From positions 2,852,001 to 2,916,000 of the forward strand of contig NZ_CP086253.1 in NCBI RefSeq assembly GCF_003382565.3: a stretch of DNA of 64,000 nt, in the 5' to 3' direction. How positions within the stretch are numbered: the first letter of the stretch is position 1; each line of letters starts with the position of its first letter. This DNA is from Pectobacterium aquaticum (GTDB taxonomy: Bacteria; Pseudomonadota; Gammaproteobacteria; Enterobacterales; Enterobacteriaceae). The notes below the pieces were generated by a model. That model saw only the letters and a list, made by a program, of their open reading frames with translations. It searched no databases and was not told where the DNA came from. Positions 54,631 through 63,991 of the stretch are shown one piece after another. The translations under genes were made by a program, and so were the position numbers.

Positions 54631-55173
54631 TTACGACTGTGCTGTGATGACGCCAAAAGCGCGGGTTTGATCTTTTTTTCGTGTGACTTTATTGGCGTAC
54701 ATAGCAGCATCCGCTCGGCGGATCATACCATCCGGTTCATCGACGGAAGGATCTGCCGTGACAATCCCTATGCTTGCGCCTAAATATTCAATATTGACCG
54801 AACCGAGCGAACTGGCCTTACCGAGAGAATAGCTCCCCTGCAACAAAGGCGTAATGTCGTCTCTTAAGGAAGCAATCACGCATTCATTCTCTCCCGGCGC
54901 AACGTTGACCATACGGGCAAAGACAAATTCATCACCACCAAGACGCCCGACGACATCACCCGGATTCCCCCACGCCAGCAAGCGTCGCCCCACCTCTTGC
55001 AAGAAGATATCACCGGCTTCGTGGCCGAACTGGTCGTTAATTTTTTTAAAGCCATCGAGGTCAATGAACACAATCAACACCTGCTGGTGGTCATTCCCGG
55101 CCTGAGAAAACATCGCTTCCAGCGAGTAATGTTGTTTATCATCGATTAAAAAGCCCCCTATTTTATGCAACAT
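54631..55173 (-). pseudogene. GGDEF (diguanylate cyclase) domain, probably degenerate
   Basis: 180 codons encode most of a GGDEF domain. VFIDLDGFKKINDQFGHEAGD and the active-site RLGGDEFVFAR are intact. The C-terminal ASIGIV and RRADAAMYANKVTRKKDQTR are also present. The usual start of the domain (D-x-LTG-x-x-NR) is missing from this frame. Just upstream in another frame the DNA reads LSLTAPMNLRHVA then stop, which looks like that missing piece after a frameshift. There is no sensor domain. It may be inactive, or a short free-standing GGDEF protein starting at 55173. Confidence 0.6.
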
Positions 55174-55296
55174 GCCTGAGATTCATCGGCGCCGTCAGGC
55201 TAAGCCCTCCATTCTGCTATTGCCATCACACTTACCCATTAAGGCAGCACGATCTGTTTGACTTTCCCGCGTGCGAGGACTTACAACAGCAGCACA

Positions 55297-55326
55297 GGCG
55301 TGTAACTAGTTTTCTAGGCAAGACCT
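55297..55326 (+). promoter_or_regulatory. RNA antiterminator (RAT) of the bgl operon
   Basis: GGCGTGTAACTAGTTTTCTA followed by GGCAAGACCT matches the BglG-type RAT pattern (GG..TGTTACT ... GGCAAAACCT), with a CTAG/CTAG stem. Its 3' end overlaps the first arm of the terminator, so antiterminator and terminator exclude each other. Confidence 0.75.
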
Positions 55327-55373
55327 GAAGCTTTCCCACTCAGCATCATGGGAAGAGCTTCAGGTCTTTTTTC
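55320..55373 (+). terminator. Leader terminator of the bgl operon
   Basis: AGACCTGAAGCT pairs with AGCTTCAGGTCT and TTCCC with GGGAA (one bulge), followed by six Ts. It lies 26 bp before the PTS gene and is the attenuator controlled by the BglG-type protein. Confidence 0.88.
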
Positions 55374-55398
55374 GTTTCTGGATCAGGGGAATCGTCGT

Positions 55399-57264
55399 AT
55401 GAGCCATACAGCAGCAGATAATAACGCGACAGCCTACACCACCACTGCGGAAAAAATCATCACGTTAGTCGGTGGAATTGACAACATTGAGCATATTGAA
55501 CACTGTTCTACACGGCTACGGCTAAGCCTTTATGACAACAGCCAGGTAAACCAGAACGAACTGGAAAAGGTACCGGGCGTGCTGGGCGTTCGGGTTAACG
55601 TACAGTGTCAGGTGATTATCGGCAGCGAAGTGATGCAGGTGTACGAGGCGGTGCAGAACCTCGCGGCAGGCCGTAAGAAAACAGATCGCGCCGTGCCAGC
55701 AAAAACCAATCGCACCGCTTTTGTTATCGATTTTATCATCAGCGTTTTTCAGCCGCTGGTGCCTGCGATTGCTGGCGGCGGCGTGCTCAAATCGCTGTTA
55801 CTGCTGCTGGATTTGCTCGGTTGGCTCACCAAAGACAGCTCAACGTATAAAGTGCTGGATAATATCGGTTCCGCCCCACTCTATTTTCTGCCGATCCTGG
55901 TGGGTATTACCACCGCGATGAAGCTGAAAGTGAATGTATTGGTCGCCGTTTCCGCCGTCTCTGTCATGGTGCTGCCGGCCATGTCTAAACAGTTGGCGGA
56001 CGGTGCGGAATTTCTCTCCTTCGACCTGAAAAACGTCGCTTACGCGTCGCAGGTTTTCCCGGCGATTCTGTGCGTCATTTTCTATGCGCAAACCGAAAAG
56101 CTCTTTAATCGCTACTCGCCGAGCTCCCTGCGCATTTTCCTGTCACCGATGCTGTCGCTGTTGGTCACAGTTCCCGTCACGCTGTTGGTTCTTGGCCCGC
56201 TCGGTTATGAACTCGGTGCGGGTCTGGCTAGCGTGATCCTCTGGCTGTACAGCAAGTTGGGCTTTGTGGCAACGGGGTTGCTCGCCGCTGCGCTGCCCTT
56301 TATGGTGGCCTCGGGGATGCATAAGCCCATGCTGCCTTATGCCGTGTCCTCCATGAGCCAGTTTGGCAAGGAAATGCTCTATCTGCCCGCGTCGCTTGCG
56401 CACAACATTGCCGAATCAGGTGCCTGTATGGCAATTGCGCTCAAGAGTAAAGACAAAACGCTAAAATCGACGGCGCTTTCAGCCGGTATTTCCGCCCTGT
56501 TCGGCATTACCGAACCCGCGCTGTACGGGATTACGCTACTGAATAAAAAGGCGCTCTACAGCGTGATCGCAGGTAGCTTGGTCGGCGGCGCGTTTATCGG
56601 ATGGATGGCGATTGAAGCCTTTGCGCTGGTTGGCCCCGGCCTGGCTAGCATCTCCATGTTTATCTCACCGGAAAACAGCTGGAACATCGTCTATGCCATC
56701 GCCGGTGCCGTGCTCTCTTTTGTCATCGCCTTTCTCTCCGCCCTGTTCCTCTGGCGGGAAGAGAAGCCTCTCGTCACCGTAGAAGAAAGCCATCACGCGA
56801 TTACCGAATGCCAGTTCACCAGCCCGATTGAAGGAAAAGTGATTCCGCTGGACAACGTGAATGACGAGATTTTCTCCAAACGGATTATGGGTGACGGCAT
56901 CGCCATCATCCCCGAGAAAGGTGTGCTTTATGCGCCCGCGAACGGCACCATTGAGAACGTATTTGAAACCGGCCACGCTGTCAGCATGCTCACCGACAGC
57001 GGTGCTGAACTGATTTTCCATATCGGCATTGATACCATCAAACTCAATGGTCAGGGCTTTCAGCCGAAAGTCACGGCCGGCCAACAGGTTAATACTGGTG
57101 ATATCCTCGTTGAATTTGACCTCGATAGCCTCATCGCCGCCGGTTACGATCCCGTCGTCATGATGGTTATCACCAACAGCGAGCGCTTTCGCGTGATACC
57201 GGAAGCCACTGACGTCGTCATCCCTCCCCACACCATCATCATGACCTTAAAGGAGTCTGTGTAA
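55399..57264 (+). CDS. bglF: Beta-glucoside PTS enzyme IIBCA (BglF family)
   Basis: A 621-residue enzyme II that imports and phosphorylates aryl-beta-glucosides. Order: EIIB (residues ~15-90, phospho-Cys in IEHCSTRLRL), EIIC (~105-450, FGITEPALYGITLL sugar-site loop), EIIA (~475-621, phospho-His in ELIFHIGIDTIKLNG). The start at 55399 (MSHTAADNNAT) follows AGGGGAA; the frame is open to 55348 within the terminator. First gene of bglF-bglB-bglG. Its expression is set by the RAT/terminator in front. Symbol by similarity; arb or asc paralogues are possible. Confidence 0.87.
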   Translation: MSHTAADNNATAYTTTAEKIITLVGGIDNIEHIEHCSTRLRLSLYDNSQVNQNELEKVPGVLGVRVNVQCQVIIGSEVMQVYEAVQNLAAGRKKTDRAVPAKTNRTAFVIDFIISVFQPLVPAIAGGGVLKSLLLLLDLLGWLTKDSSTYKVLDNIGSAPLYFLPILVGITTAMKLKVNVLVAVSAVSVMVLPAMSKQLADGAEFLSFDLKNVAYASQVFPAILCVIFYAQTEKLFNRYSPSSLRIFLSPMLSLLVTVPVTLLVLGPLGYELGAGLASVILWLYSKLGFVATGLLAAALPFMVASGMHKPMLPYAVSSMSQFGKEMLYLPASLAHNIAESGACMAIALKSKDKTLKSTALSAGISALFGITEPALYGITLLNKKALYSVIAGSLVGGAFIGWMAIEAFALVGPGLASISMFISPENSWNIVYAIAGAVLSFVIAFLSALFLWREEKPLVTVEESHHAITECQFTSPIEGKVIPLDNVNDEIFSKRIMGDGIAIIPEKGVLYAPANGTIENVFETGHAVSMLTDSGAELIFHIGIDTIKLNGQGFQPKVTAGQQVNTGDILVEFDLDSLIAAGYDPVVMMVITNSERFRVIPEATDVVIPPHTIIMTLKESV

Positions 57265-58727
57265 TGGATAAAAACATCGCATTCCCGGAACACTTTTTAT
57301 GGGGCGGCGCGATTGCCGCGAATCAGGCCGAAGGCGCATGGAATGAAGACGGCAAGGGGCCGTCGGTCGCGGACGCCATTACCTGGAAGCCGAATCTCGA
57401 TCTGAAAAATTACCATGCCCACATGGCGCTGACGGACGAAAATATCGCCGATGCGCTCAACGGAAAAAATGACGCGTTCTATCCCAAACGACGCGGCATC
57501 GATTTTTATCACCGCTACCAAGGCGATCTGGCGCTGTGTGCCGAAATGGGCTTCAAGGTGCTGCGCGTCTCTATCGCCTGGTCGCGCATCTTTCCAACCG
57601 GAGAAGACAGCGCGCCGAATGAGGCTGGTTTACAGTTTTACGACGATCTGTTCCGCGAGATGCGCAAACACGGCATCGAACCGCTGGTGACGCTTTCACA
57701 CTACGAAATGCCGCTGGCGCTGAGTGAGAAATACAATGGCTGGGTGCACCGCAACGTGTTGGATGCCTTCGTACGCTTCAGCAATGTCTGCTTCGATCGC
57801 TATAAGGATCTGGTGCGCTACTGGCTGACCTTTAACGAGATCGACAGTATCCATCGTCATCCGTTTACCACCGCGGGTATCCGTGAAGAAAAAAGCGCGC
57901 CGGGGCAGGCCAAGCAGGATATTTATCAGGGGCTGCACCACCAGTTTGTTGCTTCTGCCCTCGTCACCCGCGACTGCCATGAGAAGATCCCAGGCAGCCA
58001 GGTCGGTTGCATGCTGACCAAGCTGACGACCTATCCGCACTCCTGCCGCCCGGAAGATGTCGAAGCCGCGCTGAAAAAGAATCTCGAAAACTACTTTTAT
58101 GCCGATGTGCAGGTGTTCGGTGAATATCCGCCGCTCATCAAGCGCGACCTTGAACGACGTGGCATTCACCTCACCATGCAGCCCGACGATCTGGCCATTC
58201 TCAAGCAGCACACCGTTGATTTTGTGTCGTTCAGCTATTACATGTCGCTCACCGAATCCACGCAGCCGGACGCCGAGAGAATTCCGGGCAATACCGTTCT
58301 GGGCGTGAAAAACCCGTACCTGCCAGCCTCAGACTGGGGATGGCAGATCGACCCTGTCGGGCTGAAAATTTCCCTGCTGGAGCTTTACGATCGCTACCAA
58401 AAGCCGCTGTTTATTGTCGAAAATGGGCTGGGTGCAAAAGACGTTGTCGAAAACGGGAAAATCCACGATCCTTACCGCGTTGACTACTTCCGTTCACATT
58501 TCGAGCAAATGCGTGAAGCGATTGGCGAAGGCGTTGAACTGATGGGGTTCACCAGTTGGGGAGCAATTGACATCATCAGCGCGGGCACGTCACAAATGTC
58601 CAAACGCTATGGCTTTATCTATGTCGATCAGGATGATGAGGGCAACGGTTCTCTGGCACGACTGAGGAAGGATTCGTTCTACTGGTATCAGAAAGTCATC
58701 GCGACCAACGGTGCCGACCTCACCTGA
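57264..58727 (+). CDS. bglB: 6-phospho-beta-glucosidase (GH1)
   Basis: A 487-residue GH1 enzyme (usual 460-480) that cleaves phosphorylated beta-glucosides made by the PTS. It has the N-terminal FLWGGAIAANQAEGAW, the acid/base Glu in YWLTFNEIDS and the nucleophile Glu in FIVENGLGAKD. The C-terminal SxSxxR-like phosphate loop region KRYGFIYVD is typical for phospho-glycosidases. Its ATG overlaps the stop of bglF (TAATG), so translation is coupled. Confidence 0.9.
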   Translation: MDKNIAFPEHFLWGGAIAANQAEGAWNEDGKGPSVADAITWKPNLDLKNYHAHMALTDENIADALNGKNDAFYPKRRGIDFYHRYQGDLALCAEMGFKVLRVSIAWSRIFPTGEDSAPNEAGLQFYDDLFREMRKHGIEPLVTLSHYEMPLALSEKYNGWVHRNVLDAFVRFSNVCFDRYKDLVRYWLTFNEIDSIHRHPFTTAGIREEKSAPGQAKQDIYQGLHHQFVASALVTRDCHEKIPGSQVGCMLTKLTTYPHSCRPEDVEAALKKNLENYFYADVQVFGEYPPLIKRDLERRGIHLTMQPDDLAILKQHTVDFVSFSYYMSLTESTQPDAERIPGNTVLGVKNPYLPASDWGWQIDPVGLKISLLELYDRYQKPLFIVENGLGAKDVVENGKIHDPYRVDYFRSHFEQMREAIGEGVELMGFTSWGAIDIISAGTSQMSKRYGFIYVDQDDEGNGSLARLRKDSFYWYQKVIATNGADLT

Positions 58728-58821
58728 CAGACAGCGCTACCGCAGACTACGTGTGCAATGACAGGACATGACTGTGATTGGAAAAACGTAATGAGAAAAC
58801 CAGCATGATTGGAAGAAAAAC

Positions 58822-59661
58822 GTGATTAAAGTGAAAAAAGCGTTAAATAACAGCATGCTGTTAGTCGACCATGAACAGCAGGAGATGATCCTGTTGGGTA
58901 AAGGCATCGGATTTGGTGCCAGACCCGGTTCATTGATTGATGTGACGCACGTTGAGCAGGTTTTCATTCCGCTGGAAAACCTGAAATCACGGCATTTTCT
59001 TTCATTGACCGACACGATTCCTGCGGCTTTTTTTGATATCACCCATGAGATCGTCACGCTGGCGCAAAGTCAGTACGCCGAAAAACTGAATTCAGTGCTG
59101 TTCTTTACGCTGGCGGAACATCTCTATTTTGCGGTTGAACGCTGTAAAACGGGCAACCACTTCATCAATAAGCTCAGTTGGGAAGTGAAACGCTATTACC
59201 AAAAAGAGTACGCCCTCGGCGTGCAGGCAAAAGATCACGTGTCGGCGCGCTTTAACGTCACGCTACCCGATGACGAAGCCATCAACATTGCGTTTCACCT
59301 CATTAATGCCGCTGGCAGCGCCGAAATTGCCGATGCCCACCAGCAGGTTCAACTGGTGAATCGTCTGGCAGAGATTGTCCGCTACAAATTAAACAAGAAT
59401 ATCGATGTCAACGCCGTCGATTACCTGCGCTTTATCACCCATCTGCGTTATTTCTCCGAACGAGTGATTGCCCGCAAAATCGCACCGGGACGCACGGACG
59501 ATTTCTATCAGGAACTGCTGAAACACTACCCTGAAGCGATGGCGATCTCTTGGGCCATCAGGGATTACGTGCAGGAAAAATACCAGATGGCCTTGCCGAA
59601 AGAAGAGCTTACCTGGCTGACCATGCATATCAGCAGGCTGGCCGAAAGCCAGACGCCGTAG
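58822..59661 (+). CDS. bglG: BglG-family transcriptional antiterminator
   Basis: A 279-residue RNA-binding regulator. The N-terminal CAT domain (~1-56) starts IKVKKALNNSMLLVDHEQQE and has GKGIGFGARPGS. PRD1 (~65-170) contains FFTLAEHLYFAVER with its His; PRD2 (~172-279) has FITHLRYFSERV. It binds the RAT before bglF to stop termination when the PTS sugar is present. Translation starts at a GTG (58822) after GGAAG. It is encoded last in the operon, whereas the classic E. coli order has bglG first, so basal read-through must supply it. Confidence 0.88.
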   Translation: MIKVKKALNNSMLLVDHEQQEMILLGKGIGFGARPGSLIDVTHVEQVFIPLENLKSRHFLSLTDTIPAAFFDITHEIVTLAQSQYAEKLNSVLFFTLAEHLYFAVERCKTGNHFINKLSWEVKRYYQKEYALGVQAKDHVSARFNVTLPDDEAINIAFHLINAAGSAEIADAHQQVQLVNRLAEIVRYKLNKNIDVNAVDYLRFITHLRYFSERVIARKIAPGRTDDFYQELLKHYPEAMAISWAIRDYVQEKYQMALPKEELTWLTMHISRLAESQTP

Positions 59662-59895
59662 CAATAACCTTACTCAAGACAGCCAATCATTACGGTTTTT
59701 ATCGAGATGCTGACAAATAAAACCGAGATCGCTCCTGAGGAGTGAGTATGTTGACTCCCATCACGATAGTGAATAAATCGCGTTAATGAGATTGCAAACA
59801 AGAGTGATTATCATATATTGTTTTAGTCACCTGCCGAAAATATCTCCTTATTTTATTCAGTTACGCATCACATTCACTCTGGAGAAGATAATAAC
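59662..59895. promoter_or_regulatory. Promoter region of the ferric ABC operon
   Basis: 234 bases before the binding-protein gene. TGATTATCATATAT near 59805-59818 keeps part of a Fur site but matches only about half of the consensus. Fur control is expected for this family but only weakly supported here. Confidence 0.3.
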
Positions 59896-60945
59896 ATGTC
59901 AAAAACGCTGTCTGTTCTGCGCAAAAAAGCGCGCCTGCTGACATTAGCGTCATCGCTAATGGTTGCCTATGCCCTGCCTGCTGCTGCCGCAGACGACTCT
60001 CTGACGCTTTACACCACGCGTGAACCCGGCCTGATTCAGCCGCTGCTGGATGCGTTCACCAAAGAGACGTCGGTTAAAGTCAATACCGTGTTCATCAAAG
60101 ACGGCATGCTGGAGCGTGTGAAGGCAGAAGGCCAAAACTCACCGGCTGACCTGCTGATGACCGTTGATGCCGGTAACCTGATCGATCTGGTAGATGCCGG
60201 TGTCACACAGCCGATTCAGTCCAGTGCATTAACCGAGGCTATCCCAGCAGCGCTGCGCGACAAAGATAACCAATGGTTTGGTCTGTCGATGCGCTCTCGC
60301 GTGCTCTATGCAGAAAAATCACTGCCGCTTACCGGCATTACTTACGAAAATCTGGCCGATCCGAAATGGAAAGGCAAGGTGTGTATCCGCGCGGGTCAAC
60401 ACCCTTACAATACCGCACTGATTGCCGCGATGATCGCCCACCACGGTGAAGCCAAAACCGAAACCTGGCTGCGCGGTGTCAAAGACAATCTGGCGCGTAA
60501 AGCCACCGGTGGCGACCGCGACGTTGCGCGAGATATCCTCGGCGGCATCTGCGATGTGGGTCTGGCGAACTCTTATTATGTCGGCCACATGAAGAATGCC
60601 AAAGAAGGCACCGACGCCCGCAAATGGGGCGATGCCATCAAAGTCGTTCAGCCTACCTTTGAAAACGGCGGCACACACGTCAATATCAGCGGTGCAGCCG
60701 TTGCACGTCACGCGCCGCATAAAGATCAAGCCGTGAAATTGATGGAATATCTGGTCTCCGCTCCGGCTCAGCAGATCTACGCTCAGGCAAACTACGAATA
60801 TCCGGTTCGCAAAGGCGTCACGCTGGATTCCACCATTGGCAGCACGATTGGTGACGTTACTGTGGATAGCATTCCGCTGACCGACATCGTTAAATTCCGT
60901 AAACAGGCCAGTCAGTTGGTAGATAAAGTTGGATTCGATCAATAA
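59896..60945 (+). CDS. Ferric iron ABC transporter, periplasmic binding protein
   Basis: A 349-residue FbpA/SfuA-type protein with a signal peptide (ALPAAAADDS cleavage region). The fold has SLTLYTTREPGLIQPLLDAF, PADLLMTVDAGNLIDLVDAG and ADPKWKGKVCIRAGQHPYN. The adjacent tyrosines in LANSYYVG match those that hold iron in this family. It collects Fe3+ in the periplasm for the FbpBC-type transporter encoded next. Unlike the paralogous AfuA at 33.7 kb, it keeps the iron tyrosines, so an iron role is favoured. First gene of a three-gene operon. Confidence 0.85.
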   Translation: MSKTLSVLRKKARLLTLASSLMVAYALPAAAADDSLTLYTTREPGLIQPLLDAFTKETSVKVNTVFIKDGMLERVKAEGQNSPADLLMTVDAGNLIDLVDAGVTQPIQSSALTEAIPAALRDKDNQWFGLSMRSRVLYAEKSLPLTGITYENLADPKWKGKVCIRAGQHPYNTALIAAMIAHHGEAKTETWLRGVKDNLARKATGGDRDVARDILGGICDVGLANSYYVGHMKNAKEGTDARKWGDAIKVVQPTFENGGTHVNISGAAVARHAPHKDQAVKLMEYLVSAPAQQIYAQANYEYPVRKGVTLDSTIGSTIGDVTVDSIPLTDIVKFRKQASQLVDKVGFDQ

Positions 60946-62626
60946 GACCGGTTCGTCAACCCTGCGCGGCGCCTTCGGGCGGCCGCGCCTCTTTTTTTCT
61001 CCGCTTCGCATCGCTGCCGTGGTCATTGCTCTCGGCGTACTGGCTCCGCTGGTTTCCCTGCTTTGGCTAGCCGCTGGCGCAGGCGTCGGCCATTGGGATC
61101 ACCTGATGCGCTACGTGCTGCCCGATGCCGCACTCAACACGCTGCTTCTGCTCGTCGGCGTCGGCGCACTCGTCATGGTGATTGGTGCTGGCTGCGCCTG
61201 GCTGGTGACGGCGTTTGATTTCCCCGGCAGACAGTTCGTCAGTTGGGCGCTGCTGCTGCCGCTGGCGATGCCAACCTATATTGTCGCTTTTGCCTGGCTC
61301 GATCTGCTGCATCCTATCGGGCCGATTCAGGAAGCGATCCGCAGTGTGCTGGGCTACGACAGCCCGCGTCAGTTCCGCCTGCCGGACCTGCGTTCTATGA
61401 CGGGTGCAATTCTGCTACTCGGGTTGGTGCTCTATCCGTACGTTTATCTGACGATGCGCGCAATGTTTATCAGCCAGCCCGCACACCTGCTGGAGGCCGC
61501 ACGCACGCTGGGATTGAGCGCAACAGGCACCTTCCTGCACGTCGCCTTGCCGATGGCGCGCCCTGCGCTGGCCGTTGGCACCAGCCTGGCCTTGCTGGAA
61601 ACGCTGAATGATATTGGCGCCTCCGAATTCCTTGGGGTGAATACGCTGACCGTGACGGTTTACACTACCTGGGTCACCCGTTCGGATTTACCCGCCGCCG
61701 CGCAGATTGCCTGCACGATGCTGACGGTGGTTATCCTGCTGCTGACACTGGAATATTACGGCCGGAAAAACCAGCGCTACGGCACCAGCCGACAGATGCG
61801 CGGCATTCTACCCGCCCCGCTGAAAGGGGTACGCGCTTGGCTGGCGACCTGTGCGACCGCGTTGCCTATCCTGCTCGGCTTCATCGCCCCTGCCCTCTTT
61901 CTGGCATGGGAAAGCGCTAAGCGGCTGGGCGATAGCGTGACGATCTCCGCTGGCCTGATACAGTCATTGCAGAACTCGCTTCTGCTGGCCGTTGGCGTCA
62001 CGCTGGTCGTCACGTTCGTCAGCCTGATTATTGCGTGGTATGCCCGTCATTCCGCCATCGCTGACCGCTCACCGGAGCGCCGCCGCACCCTATTGAGAAT
62101 CGCCTCGCTGGGCTATGCCGTACCCGGTACGGTACTGGCGATTGGCATGCTGACGCCCAGTATGGCGACGGATAATTTTCTCGCTGAATTGATTGGCTAT
62201 AAAGGATTGCCACTGCTTTCCGCCGGTATCCTGCTGGTGGTCTGCTGCGCCATTCGCTTTATGGCGATTGGGATTGGTGCGCTTGATGCTGGGCTGACGC
62301 GCATTCCGCCCGTGATGGAACAGGCATCGCGCCTGCTGGGCGAAAGTGAATTCGTCACCTTTTTCCGCGTGCACCTTCCCCTACTGCGCCCTGCGCTGGT
62401 GACCAGTGCGCTGCTGGTGTTTGCCGACGCAATGAAAGAACTCCCCGCCACACTGCTGCTGCGGCCGGTTAATTTCGAAACATTGGCAACCGTTCTGTAT
62501 GCCGAAGCCGCCAGAGGCACCTACGAAGAGGGCGCGATTGCCGCACTGCTGATTGTGCTGGCGGGTACGCTCCCCGTTGTGCTGCTGGCTCGCAGCCAGC
62601 TAAAAACGTCGGTTGAGAAAGAATGA
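60929..62626 (+). CDS. Ferric iron ABC transporter, fused permease
   Basis: A 565-residue inner-membrane permease with two BPD-transp-1 halves. EAA-type loops are LLEAARTLGLSATGTFLHVALPMA (~residue 185) and MEQASRLLGESEFVTFFRVHLPLL (~residue 455). It is homologous to FbpB/SfuB. The start is taken as a TTG at 60929, overlapping the binding-protein gene by 17 bases; no ATG gives a full first domain, and the ribosome site is weak, so the exact start is uncertain. Confidence 0.8.
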   Translation: MDSINKTGSSTLRGAFGRPRLFFSPLRIAAVVIALGVLAPLVSLLWLAAGAGVGHWDHLMRYVLPDAALNTLLLLVGVGALVMVIGAGCAWLVTAFDFPGRQFVSWALLLPLAMPTYIVAFAWLDLLHPIGPIQEAIRSVLGYDSPRQFRLPDLRSMTGAILLLGLVLYPYVYLTMRAMFISQPAHLLEAARTLGLSATGTFLHVALPMARPALAVGTSLALLETLNDIGASEFLGVNTLTVTVYTTWVTRSDLPAAAQIACTMLTVVILLLTLEYYGRKNQRYGTSRQMRGILPAPLKGVRAWLATCATALPILLGFIAPALFLAWESAKRLGDSVTISAGLIQSLQNSLLLAVGVTLVVTFVSLIIAWYARHSAIADRSPERRRTLLRIASLGYAVPGTVLAIGMLTPSMATDNFLAELIGYKGLPLLSAGILLVVCCAIRFMAIGIGALDAGLTRIPPVMEQASRLLGESEFVTFFRVHLPLLRPALVTSALLVFADAMKELPATLLLRPVNFETLATVLYAEAARGTYEEGAIAALLIVLAGTLPVVLLARSQLKTSVEKE

Positions 62627-62647
62627 AAATCATGAGGAAGAGTCAAG

Positions 62648-63358
62648 GTGTCTGAGGCTACACTCGTTCTGAATAATGTCCACGTCGCCTACGGGCACAA
62701 GCACAATGTGCATCACGTGCTGAACGGTTTTTCCATGGAAGTTGCCGCGGGTGAACTGGCCTGTCTGCTGGGCGCATCAGGATGCGGTAAAACCACGGCT
62801 TTACGCGCGATTGCGGGTTTTGAGCACCTGACTCAGGGAACGATTCACGTCGGCGGACGCTGCGTGGCGGGCCCGGCCGTGCATCTGCCGCCGGAACAGC
62901 GCAACGTCGGGATGGTGTTTCAGGACTATGCCCTGTTTCCCCACCTGACCGCCGCGCAGAATATTGCCTTTGGCCTGAGAAAACAGCCGAAAGATCTCCA
63001 GCAGTCGCGCGTGCGCGCCATGCTTGAGCTGGTCGATCTCGTCTCGCTGGCACAGCGCTATCCGCATGAAATGTCCGGTGGACAACAGCAGCGTATTGCA
63101 CTCGCGCGAGCACTGGCCCCGCAGCCTGCCGTCCTGCTGCTCGATGAACCGCTATCCAGCCTCGACCCCGACAGCCGCAAACGACTGGGACAGGAAGTGC
63201 GCGACATCCTACGCGATGCCGGACAAACCGCACTCTTAGTCACGCACAGCGAACAGGAAGCCGAACTGATGGCCAGCCACATTGGCTATTTGAAAGCAGG
63301 CACGTTGGAATGGCGGGAACAACGCGAGAAACAGAGCAATCTACAAAGAGAATGGTAA
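62648..63358 (+). CDS. Ferric iron ABC transporter, short ATPase
   Basis: A 236-residue ATPase. It has Walker A GASGCGKT, Q-loop VFQDYALFPHL, signature MSGGQQQRIALARAL, Walker B VLLLDEPLSSLDPDS and His in LVTHSEQEA. Typical FbpC proteins are ~345 residues with a C-terminal regulatory (TOBE-like) domain that is absent here; the neighbouring paralogue AfuC keeps it. GTG start at 62648. Last gene of the operon, before a bidirectional terminator. Confidence 0.83.
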   Translation: MSEATLVLNNVHVAYGHKHNVHHVLNGFSMEVAAGELACLLGASGCGKTTALRAIAGFEHLTQGTIHVGGRCVAGPAVHLPPEQRNVGMVFQDYALFPHLTAAQNIAFGLRKQPKDLQQSRVRAMLELVDLVSLAQRYPHEMSGGQQQRIALARALAPQPAVLLLDEPLSSLDPDSRKRLGQEVRDILRDAGQTALLVTHSEQEAELMASHIGYLKAGTLEWREQREKQSNLQREW

Positions 63359-63375
63359 TGCGGTTCGATGAACTG

Positions 63376-63410
63376 AAATCGGCTTCTGATGTGAAGCCGA
63401 TTTATTACTT
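63376..63410. terminator. Terminator after the ferric ABC operon
   Basis: AAATCGGCTTC / GAAGCCGATTT, a perfect 11-bp stem with loop TGATGT, followed by ATTACTTACTTTT. It serves both the ABC operon and the converging small gene. Confidence 0.78.
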
Positions 63411-63752
63411 ACTTTTGAATCTGGAAGCGAATACCGGTTTATTCCGTCGACGCCTCGTTTCACTATCCCTGTGCATTCCTGAATTTTCCACCAAAACAAT
63501 ATGTTCAACTAAAGCAATCTCATCAGTTTTAGCTAAACCTTTAGCGGCAACGACAAGTTTTTTTCTCAGCAGATCGGTGGCGAGACCCGTTTTCTCTGCA
63601 TTCGCGGAAAGTAATGCAGGGAGCATATCATCCATAGAACGCTCGAAAGCAACCATGTCAGCATCTGCGGCATCAGGGGAAATGTCTTCACCATAGAGAT
63701 CAGCAAGAGAAAACGCATTTCTCTCCCGTATGGCTTCGGATTTTGATGACAT
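63405..63752 (-). CDS. Unknown 115-aa protein
   Basis: Not recognised. The N-terminal half is acidic (LYGEDISPDAADADMVAFERSMDDM), the middle helical (DLLRKKLVVAAKGLAKTDE) and the C-terminus basic (RDSETRRRRNKPVFASRFKSK). There is no signal peptide or membrane helix. It lies between the terminator of the iron operon and another small unknown frame on the same strand. It may belong to an accessory segment continuing beyond the window. Confidence 0.5.
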   Translation of the reverse strand: MSSKSEAIRERNAFSLADLYGEDISPDAADADMVAFERSMDDMLPALLSANAEKTGLATDLLRKKLVVAAKGLAKTDEIALVEHIVLVENSGMHRDSETRRRRNKPVFASRFKSK

Positions 63753-63778
63753 AATCGCTCCTTAAATCTGGATGTTTA

Positions 63779-63991
63779 TTATACAGCGATGACATTAAGG
63801 TGGGCAAGTTTAGTGTAGGGACAGCGATGCGAATTCAAAAACTCCGTCTCTGTTTTAATATTTCTGATACGAGTAACGTTAAATTTATTGGGCTGCGTAA
63901 AGTCTTTTTCACGGTAATACACCGTCACCTGTACCCTTCCTATAAATCGTTCATCCTTCAACACCCTCTTAATCGTCGAGCGACACTTCAT
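63779..63991 (-). CDS. Unknown 70-aa reading frame at the window edge
   Basis: 70 codons from an ATG at 63991, only nine bases from the window end, so a longer gene reaching past the window is possible. The product is basic (MKCRSTIKRVLKDERFIG; YYREKDFTQPNKFNVTRI). I do not recognise it and see no ribosome site that could be checked. It lies 26 bp before the 115-aa gene. Confidence 0.3.
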   Translation of the reverse strand: MKCRSTIKRVLKDERFIGRVQVTVYYREKDFTQPNKFNVTRIRNIKTETEFLNSHRCPYTKLAHLNVIAV

